In this document: positions 7,274 through 12,588 of the stretch, piece after piece
Numbering within the stretch: the stretch's first letter is position 1
Layout of the letters: every line of letters starts with the position of its first letter
Assembly (NCBI GenBank): GCA_021850085.1
Contig: JAJZRZ010000027.1
Span: 1 to 12,588 of the forward strand
Origin: Actinomycetes bacterium
GTDB lineage: Bacteria; Actinomycetota; Coriobacteriia; Anaerosomatales; Anaerosomataceae
Reading direction: 5' to 3'
Length of the DNA stretch: 12,588 nucleotides
Made by a program: the position numbers and the translations under genes
The notes under the pieces: generated by a model
Databases searched by the model: none
What the model was told of the DNA's origin: nothing
The model's input: the letters and a program-made list of their open reading frames with translations, nothing else

Positions 7274-7279
7274 CCTCCT
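7274..7279 (-). promoter_or_regulatory. Strong SD of sdaAA overlapping the sdaAB stop
   Basis: AGGAGG on the minus strand is placed 6 bases from the GTG start of sdaAA and overlaps the TAG of sdaAB (7280-7278). It decides the sdaAA start in favour of GTG 7267 over upstream ATG codons that lie inside sdaAB. Confidence 0.85.
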
Positions 7280-7946
7280 AGACGGGGGGAACGGCGCGTA
7301 CGACCAGCACGCCCGGGAGTCCGGCGATCGCCTGCAATGCGTCGTCGGCAAGCAGCGTGTCCGTCTCGATGAGCATCAGCGCCTCGGCACCCTTGCGCGT
7401 CCGCGCGACGCGCATCTCCGCGATGTTCGCGCCCGACTCGGAGATGAGGCGGGTCACGGCCGCTATCTCGCCCGGCGAGTCGGTGTTGGTCACCACGAGC
7501 AGCGGCATGCTTCCGGAGGCCTGCGCCTCGAACTCGCCGATGCGCGTGACCAGCACCTCACCGCCGCCGGTGGATGCACCCTGCACGCTCAGCTCGCTGT
7601 CCCCCACGCGCAGGTGAAGCAGCACGCTGTTGGGATGAACGTCGCCGAGATCCCCGTTCACGATCTCGATGCTCATCCCCTCCCGTCGCGCGCGCTCCAG
7701 CGACTGCACTAGCTCCGGGTCATCCGGACGCATTCCAAGCAGCCCGGCCACCAGTGCGAGGTCCGTTCCGTGGCCCGTCCCCGTCGAGGCGAACGAGCCG
7801 TGCATCACGATCTTCACGCCTTCCGGCTGCCTGCCGAAGATCGCACGCGCCAACAGGCCGAGTCGCACCGCGCCTGCGGTGTGGCTCGACGACGGCCCGA
7901 TCATCACCGGCCCGAGGATATCGAACAGCGAACGGGGTGCTCCCAT
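7278..7946 (-). CDS. sdaAB: L-serine dehydratase, beta subunit with ACT domain
   Basis: This 222-residue partner of the alpha subunit has an N-terminal beta domain (about 5-140) with IGPSSSHTAGA at 16-26, GSFASTGTGHGTD at 50-62, HPNS at 104-107 and GASTGGG at 123-129. A C-terminal ACT domain follows (about 148-220, starting PLLVVTNTDSPGEI), which in this family binds serine or supports allosteric and dimer contacts. The length is normal for the two-subunit form found in Firmicutes and some Actinomycetota. The ATG at 7946 gives the expected short leader before LFDILGPVM, but its upstream region has no good SD (only GGTG at close range). An actinobacterial-type -10 (TAGGCT) ends 6 bases before the ATG, so the mRNA may be leaderless. 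It lies 62 bases after the histidine kinase gene on the same strand and 10 bases before sdaAA. Confidence 0.95.
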   Translation of the reverse strand: MGAPRSLFDILGPVMIGPSSSHTAGAVRLGLLARAIFGRQPEGVKIVMHGSFASTGTGHGTDLALVAGLLGMRPDDPELVQSLERARREGMSIEIVNGDLGDVHPNSVLLHLRVGDSELSVQGASTGGGEVLVTRIGEFEAQASGSMPLLVVTNTDSPGEIAAVTRLISESGANIAEMRVARTRKGAEALMLIETDTLLADDALQAIAGLPGVLVVRAVPPV

Positions 7947-7952
7947 GTCACC

Positions 7953-7958
7953 AGCCTA
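7953..7958 (-). promoter_or_regulatory. Candidate -10 element of a leaderless sdaAB promoter
   Basis: TAGGCT on the minus strand fits the actinobacterial TANNNT -10 pattern and ends 6 bases before the sdaAB ATG, which would put transcription start at the A of the start codon. No clear -35 is seen 16-18 bases upstream (nearest is TCGGAA). This is inference from position and from the poor SD. Confidence 0.3.
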
Positions 7959-8008
7959 CCGCATCCGTGGGCGCACTTCCGAGTGACGCGGCTCATGCAC
8001 GGCCATCT

Positions 8009-10681
8009 CTACGCGCCCACGCAGGAAGGCGACGGCAGCGAGCGGGCCACGGGCACGGTGAAGGTGAAAGTCGCGCCCTGCCCCGGCACGCTGCTCACCA
8101 TGATCTCCCCGCCGAGCAGCCGCGCGAACTCCCGGCAGATGGGAAGCCCCAGACCGCTTCCGCTCTGCAGGCCGCCGGAGGGCGGCTCACCCTGGGCGAA
8201 CGGCTCGAAGATGTGCTCAAAGAGCTCTTCGCGGATACCCGGACCGGTGTCTGTGATCCGGAACTTCGCGACCGTACCCGAGATCGCCAGCGCGATCTCC
8301 ACGTGCCCGGTCTCGGTGAACTTGATGGCGTTCCCGCCAAGGTTGAGCAGGATCTGTCTGATCTTCGCCGCATCCGATGCGATCGCCGGGAGGTTGTCAG
8401 GACACGAGATCCGCAGCTCGAGACCTTTCTCGTCGGCAAGGGGCTGCAGGATGTCGGCCGTCTCGGCAACGAGCACCGCCAGGTCCACCGGTTGCGCCTC
8501 GACTTCGATGCGGGCTGCCTCGATGCGCGAGAAGTCGAGGATGTTGTTGATCACAGACTGCAGGTGCCGCCCCGAGGTGTTGATCGCCTGCACCTGTCTC
8601 GCCTGCTCTTCGTCGAGCGGTCCCACAAGACCTTGGCTGAGGATAGTGGAGAAGCCGATGATCGAGTTCAGCGGGGTGCGCAGCTCGTGACTCATCTTCG
8701 CAAGGAACTCGATCTTCGCGCGGGTCGCTCGCTCGAGATCGGCATACGCGGCCTCTAGTTCGCGTGTCCGATCGGCCACCAGTTCTTCGAGCTGGGACCG
8801 GTAGCGCTCGAGCTCGAGCTCGGTCTGCTTCGACTCGGTGATGTCGCGAACGAAGGCGAGATTCCCGCGCTGGCCCCTGAACACGATCGGCGACGCGCTC
8901 ACTTCCACGTACACCTCCGATCCGTCCAGACGCAGGTGGACCCGCTCCTCAGGTCCGAATGGCGCGCCCGAGTCGAGGATGGCGCGGATGCGTCGCCCGG
9001 CCACGGCATGATGGTCGGGGTGGATACGCGCCATCACCGGGCGGCCGAGGAGCTGCCCGGCGTCATCAGCGCCGTAGAGTCGGCATGCCGCGTCGTTCAC
9101 ATACGCGACCAGGCCGTCGACGTGTACGAGGATGGCATCCGGCGCGGTCTCGACTAGCGCGCGGAAGCGCGACTCGCTCTCCTCGAGCCTCGCGACGGCC
9201 TCGATTCGCGCAAGCCGCACGAAGCACAGCTGCGCGAAGACCTCGATCAGGCGGAGCGGAACGGCCCGGGAAGCGTCGCGGACGAGCAGATGCACTCCCG
9301 CGTACGCCTTCCCGCGGTCGGTGATCCCGACGCTCCAGACGTCGCGTATGCCGAAGGTCTCCGCGATCCAGCTGGTGACCTCGGCGGGCAGACCTTCGCC
9401 GGCCAGCGCCGGCAGGCCGCCTTCGATCCGCTGCATGCGGCCCGATCGCAGGACCTCCTCGTACGATGGGGTCAGGGGGAAGCGACGGCCGAGCAACCGT
9501 CGAGCCATTCTCGTTTCCGCGCCGACGATCCGGTGCACCACAAGCGACCTCTCATCGTCGGCCATCTCGTTGACCACCGCGATGTCGTGCGGGAACGCCT
9601 TCGCGAAGAACTCTCCGATGACGTCCAGAACCTCAGCGGTCTGGTTGCAGGTGATCAGCCTGCTGCTTGCTGAGGCGAGCAGCTCGGCCTCCTCGATCCT
9701 TCGCAGCGCGGCCGCATCGGCCTCCTTCGCCGTGGTGATGTCGGCCATCACTCCCAGCGCACGCACCACGCGTCCCGAACGGTCGTGCTCAACCGCCGTG
9801 CCGAGCGCAAGGATCCAGCGCTCCCGTCCGTCGGGCTCAGGGTGGCGGTACTGCAGGTTCACCTCGGACGCCTCGCCGCTCACCAGCGCCTGGAGGGCGT
9901 GCTCCACCCGCTCGCGGTCCTCGACGTGCATCGTGGTGAGCCACTCCTCCAGGCCGAATGCGATCTCGCCCTGCCCGTGACCGGGTATGGTCGCACCCCC
10001 GGCCTGTATGCTGACCGTCTCGCCGGGTACGTCGTAGTCCCACATCGCCTGGTCGGAAGCCACCATGGCCAGACGGAGGCGCTCCTCGTCACGGGCGAGT
10101 CGCACCTGGGCGGACTCCCACTCCTGCTGCTCGATCATGAGGCGGGCCGTGAGCGCGGTGCCGAGAGGGAACAGCGTGAGGACGACCGGGGCGATCGTGC
10201 GGGCGGCATCGTCGCCTATGCCGCCGGGGATCAGGAGATATTGCGCCAGAAGCATGAAGGCATGGACCACCAAACCAAAGCCCAGGAGTTCCACGAAGCG
10301 CAGCGAGGTGGGCTTCCGGCTGCGCAGCCGGTGCAGCGCCACACCGAGGCCGGCCGAGACGATGATCGTGGTCACGCCGGCCAGCGCCCCGGCGCCTCCG
10401 AGGGCCAGACGATGCGCCGCGGCGATCGATGCCGCCACCGTGGCCACGACAGGCCCGCCGAACAGACCCGCGAGGCTCATGATGATCGAACGGGCATCGT
10501 AGATGATGCCGGGCGCGAACTCGAACGGCGTCATCATGCCCACGACCGCCGCGGCACCGTAAAGGATGCCCGCGGTGAACGGTACGAGCCGCGGGTACGC
10601 ATCGAGCCGGCGTGAGAGGAAGCGTTGCACCGACGCGAGCATGACCACGAGCGCGACATTTTGGATCAGGGTCAGGATCAT
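8009..10681 (-). CDS. LytS-type membrane sensor histidine kinase with PAS, GAF-like and PAS domains
   Basis: This 890-residue protein starts with about six membrane helices (1-182) forming a 5TM-5TMR_LYT sensor; the motif GIIYDARSIIMSLAGLFGGP (58-77) is its hallmark. PAS1 follows (about 198-318, ending VMADITTAKE), then a GAF-like segment (330-490), PAS2 (502-617, ending VRDITESK) and a coiled coil (618-655). The HisKA domain has SHELRTP with phospho-acceptor His665. The ATPase domain has an N-box (LNLGGNAIKF, 779-788), G1 DTGPGI (811-816), F-box FEPF (825-828) and G2 GSGLGL (841-846). All catalytic motifs are intact. It autophosphorylates His665 and should pass phosphate to a receiver, most likely the divergent response regulator. 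I chose ATG 10681 because AGGAG lies 8 bases upstream and helix 1 starts at once. The signal could be a small metabolite or membrane state; LytS relatives respond to pyruvate or membrane potential, which is suggestive given the pyruvate-producing genes downstream. Confidence 0.93.
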   Translation of the reverse strand: MILTLIQNVALVVMLASVQRFLSRRLDAYPRLVPFTAGILYGAAAVVGMMTPFEFAPGIIYDARSIIMSLAGLFGGPVVATVAASIAAAHRLALGGAGALAGVTTIIVSAGLGVALHRLRSRKPTSLRFVELLGFGLVVHAFMLLAQYLLIPGGIGDDAARTIAPVVLTLFPLGTALTARLMIEQQEWESAQVRLARDEERLRLAMVASDQAMWDYDVPGETVSIQAGGATIPGHGQGEIAFGLEEWLTTMHVEDRERVEHALQALVSGEASEVNLQYRHPEPDGRERWILALGTAVEHDRSGRVVRALGVMADITTAKEADAAALRRIEEAELLASASSRLITCNQTAEVLDVIGEFFAKAFPHDIAVVNEMADDERSLVVHRIVGAETRMARRLLGRRFPLTPSYEEVLRSGRMQRIEGGLPALAGEGLPAEVTSWIAETFGIRDVWSVGITDRGKAYAGVHLLVRDASRAVPLRLIEVFAQLCFVRLARIEAVARLEESESRFRALVETAPDAILVHVDGLVAYVNDAACRLYGADDAGQLLGRPVMARIHPDHHAVAGRRIRAILDSGAPFGPEERVHLRLDGSEVYVEVSASPIVFRGQRGNLAFVRDITESKQTELELERYRSQLEELVADRTRELEAAYADLERATRAKIEFLAKMSHELRTPLNSIIGFSTILSQGLVGPLDEEQARQVQAINTSGRHLQSVINNILDFSRIEAARIEVEAQPVDLAVLVAETADILQPLADEKGLELRISCPDNLPAIASDAAKIRQILLNLGGNAIKFTETGHVEIALAISGTVAKFRITDTGPGIREELFEHIFEPFAQGEPPSGGLQSGSGLGLPICREFARLLGGEIMVSSVPGQGATFTFTVPVARSLPSPSCVGA

Positions 10682-10729
10682 ACGTGTGACTCCTATTGGA
10701 CCGGGATCCTCGTGCCGATAGTAGAGCAC

Positions 10730-10763
10730 ACGGTGCATGCGCGCGACAGACGGTGCCGATGCG
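10730..10763 (+). repeat. Direct repeat ACGGTGC...ATGCG, 20-bp period
   Basis: ACGGTGCATGCG begins at 10730 and ACGGTGCCGATGCG at 10750, exactly 20 bases apart (about two helical turns). GTGCCGAT also occurs at 10712-10719 and 10753-10760. The arrangement suits a transcription factor binding the same DNA face, but short GC-rich matches also arise by chance. Confidence 0.35.
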
Positions 10764-10771
10764 TCTATGCA

Positions 10772-10780
10772 TGGTAGCCT
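10772..10780 (+). promoter_or_regulatory. Candidate extended -10 for the response regulator gene
   Basis: TGGTAGCCT combines a TGn extension with TANNNT and would place transcription start near 10787, leaving a short leader that contains the AGGAGG SD (10796-10801) of the GTG start at 10807. No consensus -35 is visible. Confidence 0.25.
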
Positions 10781-10806
10781 GAGACCGTCCACGAGAGGAG
10801 GTGCTG

Positions 10807-12588
10807 GTGTCGCGAATCCTGGTCGTCGACGATTCCGCCGATGCGCGGCACCTCCTCCGTATCGTGCTCGAACACGCAGGGTACTCGGTCACCGAGGCCG
10901 ACAACGGCGCCGCTGCGTTCGAGACCTTGCGCGCGGAGCGGTGTGATCTGGTCATATCCGACGGACTGATGCCCGTCATGGACGGGTTCAGGCTGTGCAT
11001 GGAGATCCGCCGCAGTCCCGACTTCGCATCGCTCCCCTTCATCTTCCATACCGCCAGCTTCACCACTCCCGCCGACCTGCAGCTGGCCTCGGCGATGCAA
11101 GCCGACGCCTACCTGCTCAAGCCCTCGGAGCCGTGTACGGTCCTCGCGGCAGTGGAGCAGGCGCTCGCCGGCGCCGGCGCCGGCCGTGAGACGCTCCGGG
11201 ACCGCAGGCTCACCGAGGTGCTCGAGCAGTACGGAGCACGCATCGAGCACAAGCTCGATGAGAAGGTCGCGGACCTCGAGGCCGCCAGGGCGCTGCGTGA
11301 TGCATACCGCGCTCTGCTCCATCACATCCCCGCCCTGCTGATGACGCTCGACCTGGCCGGGACCCCGGACTTCCTGAACGCCGAGGGCCGTGCCTTCTTC
11401 GGCGCATCCGATCCCAAGGCCGTCTTCGATGCCGTCCATCCCGAGGACCACGCTCGTCGAGACGACCTCATCGCCTCGCTGCTGGAGGACCCGAGGCCGC
11501 TCCAGACGTCGCTGCGCATTCGCCGCCGCGGTGGTGCCTACCACCTGATCGAAGTGTCGGCGCGACCGTATGAGGGAACCGGCGGAGTACGCATCGGATT
11601 CGTGATCACCGGGACGGATATGACCGCCCAAGAACAGCACAAGGAGCTGCTCCTCCACGCTGCCGAGCACGACATCCTGACCGACTTGCCCACGCGCCAC
11701 GTGTTCGACCGCAGGTTCGACGAGATCCTCCGCAACGTCAACAAGGGCGCGCGCTGCGCCCTGGTCTTCGTGGACAGCATCGACGTGAAGGCCGTGAACG
11801 ACCGCTTCGGCTTCGATATCGGGGACGCGACGATCGCCAACCTCGCCCAGGTCATCGTCGACGCTGTACGTCCCGGCGACCTCGTCGCCCGATTGTGCGC
11901 GACCGAGTTCGTGGTGTTGGCCGAAGACCTCGGCTGGGACGAGGCCGGGGACCTCGCGAAGCGGATACAGACCCGCGTCGCGGCCTCCGCTCTCGTGCCC
12001 TCGGCGCCCGACCATCGCGTGAGCGTCGGCGTCGCCATCAACGTCGTGCCGGACGTACCCATGCCCCGCGGCGCCGAGACCGCGGGACCCGCCGATCGGG
12101 CTCCCCGGACCACGACCCCGCTTCTGGAGGCGCTCCAGGGCCCGCCTGCCCTCACATTCGTGCCGGTCTATTCGCTCGCTGATGGGGCGCTCGTCCGGTG
12201 CTCGGTCGCCTACGCGTACGCTGTTGAGGAGCGGCTCGTAGCCGGCGACGAGCTCGCGCTAGGGGCGGCGAAGCACGGCGTGGCCCGTCGCGTCGGCGCC
12301 CGGGTCATCGAGGCGACGCTCGAGCAGGCGCACGCGCGAAAGGTCCCGTGCTCGGTCGAGCTGTTCGTGGCTGCGATGCTCGACCCGACGGTCTTCGAGC
12401 AGACGGAGCGTGCGGCCGAACGTGCCGGAGTCGACCCGCGGCGACTCATGTTCGAGGTCTCGACCTGCGGATCGCGCGGCATGCGGCCGCCCGCGCATTG
12501 GCTCCAGGCCGCACGCCGCTCGCCGATCCGGTTGGTCCACGCGTGCGGGGAGATCACGATGCCCGACATCGATCCGCTGCCCGCCGAG
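10807..12588 (+). CDS. Response regulator: REC-PAS-degenerate GGDEF-degenerate EAL-like (3' truncated)
   Basis: The frame stays open from GTG 10807 to the last base (594 codons, no stop), so the 3' end is missing. AGGAGG sits 5 bases before this GTG; GTG 10801 directly abuts the SD and is less likely. The receiver domain (2-118) is complete: Asp8/Asp9, phospho-acceptor Asp52 (VISDGLMP), Thr82 and Lys105 (LLKP). An (Ala-Gly)3 linker and helix lead to a PAS domain (about 165-280). A GGDEF-fold domain follows (LTDLPTRHVFDRRF, then VDSIDVKAVNDRFGFDIGD at 322-340), but the signature is CATEF at 364-368, so cyclase activity is not expected. From about 450 an EAL-like fold (FVPVYSLADG, later LMFEVST at 547-553) lacks the EAL triad and the usual Asn. 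Output is therefore probably by binding or protein contact, not catalysis (inference). It is divergent from its likely kinase. No DNA-binding domain is visible. Confidence 0.88.
   Translation, partial: MSRILVVDDSADARHLLRIVLEHAGYSVTEADNGAAAFETLRAERCDLVISDGLMPVMDGFRLCMEIRRSPDFASLPFIFHTASFTTPADLQLASAMQADAYLLKPSEPCTVLAAVEQALAGAGAGRETLRDRRLTEVLEQYGARIEHKLDEKVADLEAARALRDAYRALLHHIPALLMTLDLAGTPDFLNAEGRAFFGASDPKAVFDAVHPEDHARRDDLIASLLEDPRPLQTSLRIRRRGGAYHLIEVSARPYEGTGGVRIGFVITGTDMTAQEQHKELLLHAAEHDILTDLPTRHVFDRRFDEILRNVNKGARCALVFVDSIDVKAVNDRFGFDIGDATIANLAQVIVDAVRPGDLVARLCATEFVVLAEDLGWDEAGDLAKRIQTRVAASALVPSAPDHRVSVGVAINVVPDVPMPRGAETAGPADRAPRTTTPLLEALQGPPALTFVPVYSLADGALVRCSVAYAYAVEERLVAGDELALGAAKHGVARRVGARVIEATLEQAHARKVPCSVELFVAAMLDPTVFEQTERAAERAGVDPRRLMFEVSTCGSRGMRPPAHWLQAARRSPIRLVHACGEITMPDIDPLPAE
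11167..11184 (+). repeat. Three tandem GCCGGC hexamers inside the response regulator
   Basis: Three perfect copies of GCCGGC encode Ala-Gly-Ala-Gly-Ala-Gly right after the receiver domain, forming a flexible linker. Gain or loss of a unit keeps the frame, so linker length could vary between strains. Confidence 0.7.

Larger units (their letters stand above)
10682..10806. promoter_or_regulatory. Divergent promoter region between kinase and response regulator
   Basis: These 125 bases separate the two divergent signalling genes and must carry both promoters. On the minus strand TACTAT (10723-10718) is a possible -10 for the kinase, without a recognisable -35. On the plus strand an extended -10 (10772-10780) is a candidate for the regulator. 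Repeated GTGC-containing elements lie between them. Confidence 0.4.

Noticed and set aside
7574..8758. 394-codon plus-strand open frame across sdaAB and the kinase 3' end
   Set aside because: It covers two well-supported minus-strand genes and their gap, and its product is Arg/Pro/Ala-rich with no recognisable domain.
10682..10792. Longer N-terminus for the histidine kinase
   Set aside because: The extra 37 residues are not hydrophobic and cover the likely promoter. The ATG at 10681 has AGGAG at 8 bases and begins the first membrane helix.
10765..12015. 416-codon open frame on the minus strand opposite the response regulator
   Set aside because: It mirrors the plus-strand gene, which has full REC, PAS and GGDEF-fold homology. 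The minus-strand translation shows no domain motifs and is a high-GC antisense artefact.

Overview
The window is about 12.6 kb of high-GC bacterial chromosome. Coding density is high, GTG is used as a start alongside ATG, and Shine-Dalgarno (SD) sites are strong. The mix of genes suggests an anaerobic or microaerophilic high-GC Gram-positive, possibly Actinomycetota such as a Coriobacteriia-like lineage. These genes are a KimA-type potassium permease with two TrkA-like proteins, a DUF1858/DUF438/PAS protein, a two-subunit oxygen-sensitive Fe-S serine dehydratase, and a LytS-type membrane histidine kinase. That placement is inferred from gene content and base composition only. No rRNA, tRNA, CRISPR array, insertion sequence, phage gene or att site was seen.

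Layout. (1) 1-1023 (+): 3' part of an ABC exporter half-transporter, followed by a 236-bp gap with a GC-rich hairpin. (2) 1260-4529: potassium module. Two tandem TrkA/RCK-like proteins (+) run tail-to-tail into a KimA-like K+ permease (-), and the opposing genes share the four bases CTAG as their stop codons. (3) 4530-4909: 380-bp gap between divergent genes, with a hairpin in the kimA leader and two in-frame start sites for the next gene. (4) 4910-6355 (+): DUF1858-DUF438-PAS protein. (5) 6416-10681 (-): histidine kinase gene, then sdaAB and sdaAA for L-serine dehydratase. (6) 10807-12588 (+, running off the window): response regulator with REC, PAS, degenerate GGDEF and degenerate EAL-like domains, divergent from the kinase.

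How the genes may work together. The TrkA-like pair and the KimA-like permease look like one potassium-homeostasis unit; no TrkH/KtrB channel is present here, so what the RCK proteins act on is open. The divergent kinase and response regulator look like a cognate pair: a LytS-fold membrane sensor with two PAS domains and a GAF-like segment phosphorylating a receiver joined to a cyclic-di-GMP module that has lost its catalytic residues. The serine dehydratase genes follow the kinase on the same strand and would feed pyruvate and ammonia to central metabolism. They may be read through from the kinase, or start from a candidate leaderless promoter just before sdaAB.

The most unusual item is the response regulator, in which both the GGDEF and EAL-like signatures are destroyed. 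The rest consists of recognisable families in partly unusual arrangements. No wholly new system could be established from sequence alone.
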